From Planctomycetota bacterium (GTDB lineage Bacteria > Planctomycetota > JAJSAM01), in contig JAJSAM010000005.1 of the NCBI GenBank assembly GCA_024274785.1, forward strand, positions 24,604-88,603: a DNA stretch of 64,000 bases, given 5' to 3'. Of this stretch, positions 35,507 to 44,422 are shown piece after piece. Numbering within the stretch: the stretch's first letter is position 1; each line of letters opens with the position of its first letter. Made by a program: the position numbers and the translations under genes. The notes under the pieces are model-generated. The model was not told where the DNA came from, ran no database searches, and worked only from the letters and a program-made list of their open reading frames with translations.

Positions 35507-36019
35507 GGAAGCGGTCTCCCCGGCAATGCGATGGAAGGGATCGGGTCCACAGATTTCTGAATGGCCCCATGCCCCGGGAAACCGTAGCCGGTTCGGGATT
35601 CGCCGTCAATGGTGTGGAGGGTGGGACGATGCTGGTGTCAGGAGATGCAGTGGGAGTGGGGATCGACCGCATGATCTCCACCAAGGCTTGGCGGGACGGT
35701 CCGGTGCTGTTCGGTTGCCAGGGTCTTCGGAGTTGCCTTCCCGGATGGGCGTTCTGGAGGATCCGCCGGATTCGCGAGCGGTTCCGGACGGCGACGACCT
35801 GCGGTACGTAGCTGAGCTCGTGGCGGGCGGGCTGGTCCTCGCCGTGGATGCCGTTGGCCGCCACATCGACGGCCATCCCGTCGAAGAAGACGTAGCGCCT
35901 GACGAGCAGCACCGGCGGCGGGTGCGGGGCACTGGACCTGGCGAAGAACGAACTTTTTTTTGGTGAAGGTCCATCCCGGGCCGATTCGTGTCACCCCCAT
36001 ATCGTAGAATACGAACAGA
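35507..36019. other. Intergenic region between DISARM remnant and HNH gene, no supported gene
   Basis: Several short frames are open in this 513-base gap, including one on the minus strand (35472-35912) starting LLVRRYVFFDGM. None matches a family I recognise, and their composition is not convincing. It may be decayed coding DNA. Confidence 0.5.
36002..36014 (+). promoter_or_regulatory. Small inverted repeat overlapping a -10-like box before the HNH gene
   Basis: TCGTA-GAA-TACGA is a perfect 5-bp inverted repeat ending five bases before the ATG at 36020. It contains TAGAAT (36005-36010), a good -10 sequence. No convincing -35 is seen, so promoter or operator roles are uncertain. Confidence 0.3.
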
Positions 36020-37714
36020 ATGAAAACGAAGACCCGAAAGCAGGACGCGACGCGGCTCCAGGAACTGGCCCTCAAGATGGATGCGGCGGCCATGCGAATG
36101 GTGCGGGGGCGGCCGGCCATCGATGTGGCGCTGGGGGAGATCTTCCTGCGAATGGCCGAGGGTGGGCACATCGATGAACTCTGCTTCTCGAAGAAGACCG
36201 ACTTCGCCAACGAGGCCCTGGGGATCCCGCCGCGGACCTTCTTCTCCCTGTCCGAACTCGCCTCGGGGCTTCGGGAGCGGCCTCTGCTCAAGCAGGCGGT
36301 GCTTTCCGGGGAAGTCTCGGCGGAGAAGGCCCGGACGGTGATGAAGCTTGCCGTGGGCGAGGACGAGGGCGCCTGGGTCGCTGCGGCGGTGGAGCTGACC
36401 GGGAAGGACCTGAAGGAGGCGGTGAGGAAACGATCGGGGGCGGAGGAAGAGGGCGAGCCCTGGCGGATGAGGACGATTCGCTACCGCATGACCGTCGGGC
36501 AGCAGGACCGGCTGGACTACGCGCACTCGCTGGCGAAGGAGATCGTGGGCTACGACGCGCCGGGGTGGAAGCTGACCGAGGCGATCGCCAGGGAATGGCT
36601 GGCTCGGAGCCGGGTGGATGGAGGCGGGGTGGATGGGGGCGGTACGAAATCCGGGAACGTGAAAGAGCCGGTCTGGCTCGAGGAGATGACCAGGCGCAGC
36701 GATGAGGTCGCACGGCAACTGCGAGCGGTTTTCGAGGCCGGGGAGGTCGTCGAGCAGTCCTGCTGCGGGGTAACCGATGAGAACGCGCTCGGGCTGTTGG
36801 CACAGGCGAAGCGGCTGCTCGAGCGGCGGGAGCGGTTTGACGAGCCGCTGGGGCGGGTGCTCCTGGCGATCACGCGGGATCGGCTGTGGTGGTGGCTGGC
36901 ATTCGACAGCTTCGGGGATTACTGCCGGGAGAGGTTGGGGATCTCCAGGAGCACCGCGCGGCAGCGGATCCGGCTGGAGCGGCGGCTGGTGAAGCTGCCG
37001 GCGCTGCGGGAGGCGATGAAGGCCGGCCGGATCACCTACAGCAAAGCGCTGCTGATCTCCCGGGATGCCACGCCGCTCGACGTCGACCAGCGAATCCGGG
37101 AGGCTGCGTCCACCACCTGGCAGCAGGTGAACGAGCGGGCGGAGCGGGAAGAGCGGGAGGCGGAGCGGGCGAACGAGGAGATCGAGGTCGAAGGGCCCGA
37201 GCCGTCCGTGGACGTGGTGACCAGGGCGGTGCGCGATGCCCGGCGGCAGATTCTCGCACTCGGCGAGGAGAAGGTGACCGAGGGAGAGGCCATGGCGCAC
37301 ATCGCGGACCACTTCGTAAAGGTCTACGAGGTGCCGCTCGGCCGGGCGGAGTGGCGGAACGAGTGGCAGAAGAGTGTTCTGGTACGCCACGGGGGGCTTT
37401 GCGCGGTGCCGGGGTGTACCCGTGCGGCGCGGGACAACCATCACATCACGTTCCGGTCGAAGAATGGACCAGACGAGCCATTCAACTGCCTGGCCGTGTG
37501 CTGGTGTCACCATAAAAGATGTATTCACAAAGGGTTATTGCTCGTTCGTGGTCGTGGCGGGGAGTACCTGGTCTGGAAGTTCGTGGATGCCACGCTGACC
37601 CCCTGGGCGGAGTTCGTGACCGTCGGGGATGACGACGTGCGCGTGGTGGGTGTGGGGCTGGACGGTGTGGGTACTGATGCGGTGGATCGGGCGGTGCCGT
37701 TCGCGATGGCCTGA
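36020..37714 (+). CDS. HNH endonuclease domain protein (564 aa)
   Basis: The C-terminal HNH module has CAVPGCTRAARDNHHI (zinc Cys pair and the HH metal site), then FNCLAVCWCHHKRCIH (second zinc pair). Two copies of a helical DNA-binding-like module precede it (about residues 15-150 and 250-380), rich in Arg/Glu. Such DUF222-like HNH proteins are common, often multicopy genes of unclear role. It lies beside the DISARM remnant, but an involvement in defence is not shown. There are no nearby transposase genes. Confidence 0.8.
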   Translation: MKTKTRKQDATRLQELALKMDAAAMRMVRGRPAIDVALGEIFLRMAEGGHIDELCFSKKTDFANEALGIPPRTFFSLSELASGLRERPLLKQAVLSGEVSAEKARTVMKLAVGEDEGAWVAAAVELTGKDLKEAVRKRSGAEEEGEPWRMRTIRYRMTVGQQDRLDYAHSLAKEIVGYDAPGWKLTEAIAREWLARSRVDGGGVDGGGTKSGNVKEPVWLEEMTRRSDEVARQLRAVFEAGEVVEQSCCGVTDENALGLLAQAKRLLERRERFDEPLGRVLLAITRDRLWWWLAFDSFGDYCRERLGISRSTARQRIRLERRLVKLPALREAMKAGRITYSKALLISRDATPLDVDQRIREAASTTWQQVNERAEREEREAERANEEIEVEGPEPSVDVVTRAVRDARRQILALGEEKVTEGEAMAHIADHFVKVYEVPLGRAEWRNEWQKSVLVRHGGLCAVPGCTRAARDNHHITFRSKNGPDEPFNCLAVCWCHHKRCIHKGLLLVRGRGGEYLVWKFVDATLTPWAEFVTVGDDDVRVVGVGLDGVGTDAVDRAVPFAMA

Positions 37715-37908
37715 GATGACCTGAAGTTCCTGTTCTTTGACAAGTGAATCCAGGAAATGAAGGATCCGGCCCGGCTCGAGGTGGGCGGGAGGGGAGGGAG
37801 ATCTCTCTGAACGCTCGCCTCTGCGGCCGGCCTGGTGTCGGCGCAGATGTCTGCACAAGAGTCCTGGACATCAGGCAGCAGGCATCGTCGTGGTCCGCGA
37901 AGGGATGC

Positions 37909-40527
37909 TCAGCGCGGCTCGTCCTTCCGTTGATGGCGCGCGAAGAACTCCCAGATGAGGCTGGTGGCGTCGAGGGCGTCGGAGTTCGGGCCGGCGATCC
38001 ACCGGGGCAGGCGGGAAGTGCCGCCGGGCCAGTAGTGGCCGAGGCCCTGTACGGTCACGAGGATGACCTCTTCGCTTCCTCCCTCCGGACCGAGGGCGAC
38101 CTGCCTCACGCCGCTCCGGTCGGAGAGCACGTGTTCCTCGACCAGTCCGCCATCGGGTTGTGCCCAGCGCCGGATCATCTCTCGAACCGGTGGTTTGTTC
38201 CCGTAGCTCTTGCGGCCGAGCCGGATTTCGCCGCCCGAAAGGGGGTTCAGGGGATCGACGGTCCCGGTGATGTAGAGGAGAGCCGGGGGAGAGGCGGCGG
38301 GCTCGGTGGTGGTGGGTTCGGTGGTTGCGGGCTCGGTGCTGGTAGGGTCGGTGCTGGTAGGGTCGGTGGTTGCGGTCCAATCCGTGCCGGCAACCGGGGC
38401 GATGGCCGCGAACCGGGACGAGAGCTCCCGTCCCAGGCGGAACGTCATCGACGCGCCGTTGGAGAACCCGGTGACGTAGATGCGCCGCCGGTCGATCTCG
38501 AACCGGGATTCGAGGTCCTTGATCATCCGGCGGACGAACGCGATGTCGTCGATACCCCGTTGAACGGCGCCGATTCCTCCCCGCTGCGAGCCGTCGTTCC
38601 AGGTTTGCGGATTGCCGGCGAAGCGGGCCGGACGGGTCGGATCGGGCCGGGTTCCTTCGGGAAAGACCGCGAGAAAACCCTCCGCGTCCGCCTTCTCGGT
38701 CCAGTTTGTCCCCTCTCTCGTGATGCTCGCCGAGCCACCGCCGCCGTGGAAGATGAGCACTACCGCCCGCGGCGTCTTCCCGATCCCGGTGTTCCCGACT
38801 CCGTCCGGCGGGACGTGTACGTGGTAGGTCCGCTCGAGACCGCCCGCCTCGATCTTGAACGTGTGGAGGCCCGGTCTTGCGGGGGTTGGCTTTGCGGGGA
38901 GGCCTGGTGTGGTGAGAATCGGAACGACGAGGCGGCTGGCGTGGTCCGGACCGAGGCGGAGGGTGTTGCGGGCCTTTTGCGGGTTGACGTCGAAGCGCGG
39001 GTAGTTCGAGGAGCCGATCACCAGCATGATCCGATGCCCCGGCTGGAACGCGATCGCCGTCGGAGTGAGTTCGACGGCGACCTGGTGGACCTGGCCGGGG
39101 GTCAGGGTCAGGGGTCTGCTCACCGACTGGCGGAAGGAGAGCCGGAGGATGCCGTCGGCCACCAGGATCACGCGACCGTCGGGGTGAACGTCCGCCAGCC
39201 AGAGGGCGATGTCGGTGTCCTCCTGATCCGAGCGGATGTGGAGGATGGCGTTCGCCCGCCCCGCGACGACCAGTTCGCTCGTGAGCACCGGAGTGACGAA
39301 ACGCAGGATGTCGGGGCGATCGAGGATCGGTGAGAGGTCGAGCGGGCCGGCCTTCGTCTTCGTCCACTTGAGTTCGAGGATGGACACTCCACCGGTCGTG
39401 GGCACCGGGTTCGCGGGGTCGTGGATCCAGCCGAGCTCCTCGGACTCCGTCGGGGGCTCCTTCGACAGCGCTCCCTCCGGTGCGAGGTGGAGCGTCATCG
39501 GCACCGACCGCAAAGGCCACCGATCGGCTTCCCTCCATTCGTTCCGGCCCATCACGAAGTAGCGGACCGGCGCCCGCTCCTCCCAGGCGTTCTTCTCGCC
39601 GCGCAGGTGGCGGTCGAAGAAGCGCAGGGTTTCGCTCCCCGTCACGCCCCGGGCTGTGGGAAAGAGGACGTCGCCCTGCTCTTGCTTTCCGAACGCGGTG
39701 TGCGAATAGGGGCCGATCAGGAGTTTCACGTTCGCCGCATCTTTACCGTAGGCCTCCTGGAGTTCCTCCAGCATGGCGAGCTTCAGGGCCGGATTGGTGT
39801 CGTACCAGCCGCTGATCAGGAGGACCGGGACGCGGGTCGGGGTCGGCTGTCGCGCCTGGTCGAGCCGGCGCCAGAAGCGGTCGTAGGTGGCTCGCGAGAG
39901 CAGCGGCTCGAGCCAGCGATGGCCAACGCGCGTTCCAATGTCCCAGTGCTGCTTCTCCAGCACGCCGCCGTAGAAGAACTGTTCGTAGCGCAAGCCGTCG
40001 ACCCCCGACGAGGGCACGGCGCAGACGAGGTGTTCCGGCTCCTCGCGCATGATCTTGAACGCCATGCCGGCGACGGCCGAATGACCCCACAGGCCGACCC
40101 GGCCGTTGCTCCATGGCTGCTTTGCGATCCACTCGACGGCGGCCGCTCCGTCCTTCCCGTGGTGGATGCTGCGATCGAACGGTTTGCCGGGAGGGGGTGG
40201 ATACCCTCGCCAGTCGGTCGCGACGTAGACGTAGCGGTCGTAGGCGGTGAGTTCGGCGTGAAAGGGTGAGTCCGGGGCGGGAGAACTCACATGGCGCCGG
40301 CCATAGCAGGTGTGGACGTAGATCGTCGGGAAGCGCCCCCCGCGTGGGGGGGCCTGGGCGGGCCGGACGATGTCAGCCGTCAGGTGGCCTCCGCCGGGCA
40401 GGGGGATCGAGACTCCCTTCTCGACGATCGGGCTCTCGCCGGCCAGGGCGGGCGAGCGGGCGCCTGGCGAGAGCACCACCGCCGACATCAGCACGAGGGC
40501 CAGGGTGGTCGCGACGAACCGGTTCAT
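37909..40527 (-). CDS. Secreted two-domain hydrolase: CocE/NonD-type plus PHB-depolymerase/LpqC-type
   Basis: The 872-residue protein has a signal peptide. The first domain (about 30-560) matches CocE/X-Pro dipeptidyl peptidase hydrolases: VATDWRGY, nucleophile in GLWGHSAVAG, LLISGWYD, LIGPYSHTAFG, and the C-terminal jelly-roll (VVAGRANAILHIRSD). The second (about 600-872) is a polyhydroxybutyrate-depolymerase/feruloyl-esterase type: LIFHGGGGS, nucleophile GFSNGASMT, GLGHYWPGG. Between them in the second domain a Thr/Glu/Pro repeat (about 24 residues, TDPTSTDPTSTEPATTEP) is inserted. The CocE nucleophile motif GHSA differs from the common GxSY. Confidence 0.82.
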   Translation of the reverse strand: MNRFVATTLALVLMSAVVLSPGARSPALAGESPIVEKGVSIPLPGGGHLTADIVRPAQAPPRGGRFPTIYVHTCYGRRHVSSPAPDSPFHAELTAYDRYVYVATDWRGYPPPPGKPFDRSIHHGKDGAAAVEWIAKQPWSNGRVGLWGHSAVAGMAFKIMREEPEHLVCAVPSSGVDGLRYEQFFYGGVLEKQHWDIGTRVGHRWLEPLLSRATYDRFWRRLDQARQPTPTRVPVLLISGWYDTNPALKLAMLEELQEAYGKDAANVKLLIGPYSHTAFGKQEQGDVLFPTARGVTGSETLRFFDRHLRGEKNAWEERAPVRYFVMGRNEWREADRWPLRSVPMTLHLAPEGALSKEPPTESEELGWIHDPANPVPTTGGVSILELKWTKTKAGPLDLSPILDRPDILRFVTPVLTSELVVAGRANAILHIRSDQEDTDIALWLADVHPDGRVILVADGILRLSFRQSVSRPLTLTPGQVHQVAVELTPTAIAFQPGHRIMLVIGSSNYPRFDVNPQKARNTLRLGPDHASRLVVPILTTPGLPAKPTPARPGLHTFKIEAGGLERTYHVHVPPDGVGNTGIGKTPRAVVLIFHGGGGSASITREGTNWTEKADAEGFLAVFPEGTRPDPTRPARFAGNPQTWNDGSQRGGIGAVQRGIDDIAFVRRMIKDLESRFEIDRRRIYVTGFSNGASMTFRLGRELSSRFAAIAPVAGTDWTATTDPTSTDPTSTEPATTEPTTTEPAASPPALLYITGTVDPLNPLSGGEIRLGRKSYGNKPPVREMIRRWAQPDGGLVEEHVLSDRSGVRQVALGPEGGSEEVILVTVQGLGHYWPGGTSRLPRWIAGPNSDALDATSLIWEFFARHQRKDEPR
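38300..38390 (-). repeat. Thr/Glu/Pro-coding minisatellite inside the second esterase domain
   Basis: Short imperfect repeats such as GGTGGTGGGTTCGGTGGT / GGTGCTGGTAGGGTCG code for alternating TDPTST and TTEP units. They lie between the nucleophile region and the active-site Asp region. Confidence 0.7.
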
Positions 40528-40577
40528 GGAGACCTCCTTCCCTGGATACTACCGACTCGAACGGACGGGGGTTTCAC

Positions 40578-42491
40578 CTACTCCTCGTCCTGCGAACCTG
40601 TTCCGGCGCGGGCCTTCAGGTGGCGGTCGAGGAATGCCTTGACCAGCGCGAACCGTGCGTTGTCGCTGAACTGTTTCCCGCCATGTCCCGCGCCTTCGAC
40701 GACGTAAAGCGTCGCTTCGACGCCGATCTCCCGGCAGCGTTCGAGCACGAGCCGGCTCTGGGAGAGGGGCACCACGGGGTCACGATCGCCGTGGAAGATG
40801 AGCACCGGCGCGTCGTCTGCGGTCAGGTAGCCCAGGGGGCTCGCGGCCTCCTTGAGCTCGAGGGAGTGGCGGCGGCCGAACCGCTCGTTCTCCCTTGCGA
40901 AGGCCTTGAACTCACTCGGTCCGAAGAGGTCCACGACGGCTTGCACCCGGGAAGAGCGGTCGAGGTTTCCCCCGATGTCGCCCTCGAGTTCTTCGACATC
41001 CGCGGTCATGCCCAGCATCAGGGCCAGGTGCCCCCCGGCCGAGCCACCCCCGACGCCGATCCGGGTCGCGTCGTAACCGAACCTGTCCGCGTTGGCGCGA
41101 AGCCAGCGGATGGCGCCCTTCACGTCGTGCGTCTGATCGGGGTGCGAGGTCAGTCCGGTCAAGCGGTAGTCCACGCTGGCCGTGGCGTATCCCTCACCGG
41201 CCAGGCGGCCGAACATCGGGTTGATCTTCGCCTTGCTCCCCTTCGTCCAGCCGCCTCCGTGGATCCAGACGAGCAGGCGGGGCTTCTCTGCGGATCGCGG
41301 GGGCAGGTAGAGGTCGAGCCGGAGCGAGGTGCCGTCCACCTTCCCGTACTCGAGATCGCGGTGGACGGTAGTGCCGTTCGGCCCGTCGGGGACGCCGAAT
41401 TGCCGGCAGAGGAAGGAGACGGCTTCCTCCGGGTCCGGACGGAGCCGGACGACGCAGGGAATCTCGAGCGCGTCCATCCTCTCCTTCAGCGCGTACCCGA
41501 ACCGGGGATGGTGGATGAAGGTCGCCGCCCGGGCCCCCTCCGGCACCGGAGCATCGGGTTGCCGGTAGGCGAGGAACACCGGCACGTCATCCTTCGTGAG
41601 GTGATGCAGCGGCGAGGCCTCTTCGAAGAGCGGGAAGAGCTTCGGGTTGGAGACCTCGGAGGCGTTTCGCAGACCGAAGAACGGGAGCAGCGCGTCCTCG
41701 ACATCCTCGGACTTGAAGAGCTCGGCGATGAAGCGCGGGTCGTAGGACGTCTGGCCGTTTTGCGCGACGACCGCGGTGAGCCTCGTCGATTGCCGAAGGA
41801 CCGGATCTTCGCTCTCGGGATCGGCGAGGTCGTCGTGGAAGGCGAGCCAAAGCGAGATGCCCGCGCCGGCGGATCCTCCGGTGGCCGCGATTCGGCCGGG
41901 GTCGATCGCGAGCTTCCCGGCATTTCGCCGGAGGAACTGGACCGCCCGGGCGGCGTCGTGCATCGGTGCTGGAAAAGGCGCGGTGTCGGTCAGGCGATAA
42001 TTCGCCGCCGCCACCGAGATCCCCCTCGTCCGCAGGTCGCGGAGCAGCTTCGGGTCCAGTGAGGCCTTGTCACCGGAACGGAAACCTCCCCCGTGGAAGT
42101 AGACCACCAGCGGCCGGGGCCCCTCGCCCTCGGCAAGCCAGAGGTCGAGCACGTTCCGTTCATCCGGCCCGTACCGGAGATCGGTGAGGTCGGGTGCCTC
42201 CAGGCGCACCTGGAGGTTTCCGCGAGGTGGTCGGTTTCGACCGTTTCCCCGATTGCCCCGAGTAGCCCGAGTAGCTCGAAAGGTGCGATCCTCGGCGGAA
42301 GTGACGAAGCCGTCCCGATCGGCATCGATCCGATCGAACATCCCCGAGGCCCACCTCGGGAACTCCTCGCGGGTGAGCCTCCCGTCGCCGTCCCGATCGT
42401 GTCGCCGGATGAAGGGGCTTCGCTCTTCCTGCGCACTCGCCGTGACCACGCTGAGCAGGACCGCGATGAGGATCCAGCCATGTCGTTGCAT
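40578..42491 (-). CDS. Secreted protein with EF-hand pair and two tandem esterase domains
   Basis: The 637-residue protein has a signal peptide, then two EF-hand calcium loops (DRDGDGRLTREEF and DADRDGFVTSAED). Two alpha/beta-hydrolase domains follow: one with FHGGGFRSGDK and GGSAGAG, the other with IHGGGWTKGSK, GGSAGGH and FHGDRDPVVP, ending with catalytic His in GAGHGG. Both belong to the hormone-sensitive-lipase/xylan-esterase type. The pair probably arose by internal duplication. The upstream frame from 42623 lacks a signal peptide; ATG 42491 follows GGGAGG. Confidence 0.85.
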   Translation of the reverse strand: MQRHGWILIAVLLSVVTASAQEERSPFIRRHDRDGDGRLTREEFPRWASGMFDRIDADRDGFVTSAEDRTFRATRATRGNRGNGRNRPPRGNLQVRLEAPDLTDLRYGPDERNVLDLWLAEGEGPRPLVVYFHGGGFRSGDKASLDPKLLRDLRTRGISVAAANYRLTDTAPFPAPMHDAARAVQFLRRNAGKLAIDPGRIAATGGSAGAGISLWLAFHDDLADPESEDPVLRQSTRLTAVVAQNGQTSYDPRFIAELFKSEDVEDALLPFFGLRNASEVSNPKLFPLFEEASPLHHLTKDDVPVFLAYRQPDAPVPEGARAATFIHHPRFGYALKERMDALEIPCVVRLRPDPEEAVSFLCRQFGVPDGPNGTTVHRDLEYGKVDGTSLRLDLYLPPRSAEKPRLLVWIHGGGWTKGSKAKINPMFGRLAGEGYATASVDYRLTGLTSHPDQTHDVKGAIRWLRANADRFGYDATRIGVGGGSAGGHLALMLGMTADVEELEGDIGGNLDRSSRVQAVVDLFGPSEFKAFARENERFGRRHSLELKEAASPLGYLTADDAPVLIFHGDRDPVVPLSQSRLVLERCREIGVEATLYVVEGAGHGGKQFSDNARFALVKAFLDRHLKARAGTGSQDEE

Positions 42492-42619
42492 ACTTGCCTC
42501 CCGGTTCGATCTCGATGGGGCTTGAACCCCCGGAGAGATCCCGGGTTTCGGCACGGAAGGAGGACACCTGCGCGGAAAGCTCCGGGTCGAGTACCCCAGG
42601 CACGGAGCGCGGCCTGGAA

Positions 42620-43450
42620 TCACCCGAGTTCGTCGTCCTCTTCGACGATCTCCTCGTCGACCGCGGGTATGTCGGTCAGGCTCGGCGGGGCGATCTCGCG
42701 GAAGCGCTCCAGGATGTCTTCGGGGTTCTTCTGATCGTCGGGAACCAGCACGCCGCCGGAGATCGAGAAGCGGATGGCCTGGTCGACCGTCAGCGGGAGG
42801 GGGATGGCGGATTCCACCGGGACGAAGATGACGTAGCCGGTGATCGGAGTGGGGCTCGAGGGGATGAAGACGTTGATGTACGTACCGCCGGTGGCCCGAT
42901 TCAAGTCCTTCATGCCGAGCCCGGTGACGAAGCCGAGGGAGTAGAGTCCCTTCCGGGGGTACTCGATGGCGATGACGGAGTGGAACTTCACCGTCCGGTC
43001 CCGCATGAAGAACTCGACCACCTGCCGGGCGTAGGGGTAGATGATCTTCACGACCGGGAAGTGGGTCATGGCCCGTTCGAAGATCCCGAGGAATCGCTTC
43101 CCCACCAGGGTGGCGAGGATGAAGCCGGCGATGAACACGAGGCCGAAAGCAACCGTGAAGCCGATCAGGGGCTCCAGCCAGGGCGCGGATCGGTAGGCCT
43201 CGCCGAGAATCTTCGCCAGCTCCTCACGGGACCGCCCATCGACGTCGACCTCGAGGACCATGTCCAGGATGCGCTTGCCCGGCCAGGTACCGACCAGGAA
43301 GGCGCGGATGCCCCGATTGACCGGCTCGACGATGGAGTTCGCGAAAAAGTTGTAGACGATCACGATCACGCCGATCGTGAGCACGGTCGGCAGGAGCGCC
43401 CTCAAGCCTCGCTTGAAGAACACGCCGATTCTAGACTTTGCAGTCGCCAT
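42620..43450 (-). CDS. DUF502 membrane protein
   Basis: The 276-residue protein has two N-terminal membrane helices (LPTVLTIGVIVIVYNFF; LIGFTVAFGLVFIAGFILATLVG) and the DUF502 core (TYINVFIPSSPTPITGYVIFV). The C-terminus is acidic. The function is unknown; relatives are widespread in diderm bacteria. The ATG at 43450 lies 32 bases downstream of the sigma-factor stop, on the same strand. Confidence 0.85.
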   Translation of the reverse strand: MATAKSRIGVFFKRGLRALLPTVLTIGVIVIVYNFFANSIVEPVNRGIRAFLVGTWPGKRILDMVLEVDVDGRSREELAKILGEAYRSAPWLEPLIGFTVAFGLVFIAGFILATLVGKRFLGIFERAMTHFPVVKIIYPYARQVVEFFMRDRTVKFHSVIAIEYPRKGLYSLGFVTGLGMKDLNRATGGTYINVFIPSSPTPITGYVIFVPVESAIPLPLTVDQAIRFSISGGVLVPDDQKNPEDILERFREIAPPSLTDIPAVDEEIVEEDDELG

Positions 43451-43482
43451 GGCGGAGGGAGTCTAACAACAACCGGCGGCGG

Positions 43483-44301
43483 CTACATCCGGCTTTCGCG
43501 CCGTTCCAGAAGCCGCATCTTGCGGATGGCTTCTTTCTCGATCTGGCGGACGCGCTCGCGGGTCAGGCCGAGCTCCTCGCCGATCTCCTTCAGCGTCTTC
43601 TTCTCGGTGTTCTCGAGCCCGAACCGGCGATGGATGATGAGTTGCTGCCGCTCGTCGAGAGCTTCCAGGAACTCCTGGATCTGCTCGATTTCCGACTCGC
43701 GCAGCACCTCCGCCTCGGGGGATGCCGAGCGGCGGTCTTCGAGGGAGTCCGTGCCCTGCAGCAGGTTGTCGAGGCTCACCGCCTGGCTGGAGGTCTGATT
43801 GGCCCGCATCACCCGCTTGATCAACCGCTCCTGATCGAGGGGAATGTTCAGGATCTCGGCGACCTCGGTCGGCGTCGGATGGCGGCCGAGCTGATAGGTC
43901 AGCTCCATGGAGGCGTTCTTCCATTTCGTGACCATCTCGACCATGTAGGAGGGGATCCGGACGGTCTTGCTCGTGTTGACGAGGGCGCGGCGGATCGACT
44001 GCTTGATCCACCAGGTGGCATAGGTGGAGAAACGACACTCTTCGGCGGGATTGAACCGCTCCACTGCCTTCAGGAGCCCGACGTTCCCCTCCTCGATCAG
44101 GTCCATGAAAGAGAGGCCGCGGTTCATGTAGTTCTTGGCGATGGAGACGACCAGCCGGAGGTTCGCCCGGATCATCTGCTCGCGGGCGGCCATGTCGCCC
44201 ACGCGAACGTGGCCGGCGAGATCCTTCTCCTCCTCGGCGGTGAGGAGCGGAACCCGGTTGATCTCCTTCAGATACGTATTGAGTGACGGCTCCCGAACGA
44301 T
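43483..44301 (-). CDS. RNA polymerase sigma-70 family factor; start probably ATC
   Basis: The protein has sigma regions 1.2 (EPSLNTYLKEINRVPLLTAEEE), 2 (LRLVVSIAKNYMNRGLSFMDLIEEGN and YATWWIKQSIRRAL), 3 (about 120-190) and 4 (KTLKEIGEELGLTRERVRQIE). Region 1.2 lies upstream of the first GTG (44202), and the in-frame stop is TGA 44333. No ATG, GTG or TTG lies between. AGGAGG (44315-44310) is followed after 8 bases by ATC (44301-44299), a good fit for initiation there. The protein is about 272 residues. The 44202 start would cut region 1.2 away. Confidence 0.85.
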   Translation of the reverse strand: MVREPSLNTYLKEINRVPLLTAEEEKDLAGHVRVGDMAAREQMIRANLRLVVSIAKNYMNRGLSFMDLIEEGNVGLLKAVERFNPAEECRFSTYATWWIKQSIRRALVNTSKTVRIPSYMVEMVTKWKNASMELTYQLGRHPTPTEVAEILNIPLDQERLIKRVMRANQTSSQAVSLDNLLQGTDSLEDRRSASPEAEVLRESEIEQIQEFLEALDERQQLIIHRRFGLENTEKKTLKEIGEELGLTRERVRQIEKEAIRKMRLLERRESRM

Positions 44302-44309
44302 GCCACTGC

Positions 44310-44315
44310 CCTCCT
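44310..44315 (-). promoter_or_regulatory. Strong ribosome-binding site before an ATC codon
   Basis: AGGAGG with 8-base spacing to ATC 44301-44299. The next in-frame candidate, CTG at 44271, has no such site before it. This site decides the proposed sigma-factor start. Confidence 0.6.
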
Positions 44316-44359
44316 GTTCACGACCTCCTGCTCATTGATCGGCCATTTGGGGCGGGATG

Positions 44360-44388
44360 ATTTAGGACTGAGGTCCCACCGGGGTCAA
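44360..44388 (-). promoter_or_regulatory. Possible sigma-70 type promoter for the sigma-factor gene
   Basis: TTGACC (44388-44383) is followed after 17 bases by CTAAAT, or after 18 by TAAATC. The -10 is weak. Confidence 0.3.
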
Positions 44389-44422
44389 GGCAATTTGGAT
44401 TGTATTGGCCGCGCAGGCACGA

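Noticed and set aside
35472..35912. Minus-strand frame starting LLVRRYVFFDGM
   Set aside because: No family recognised, no ribosome site, and it overlaps the drmD start; not enough to call a gene.
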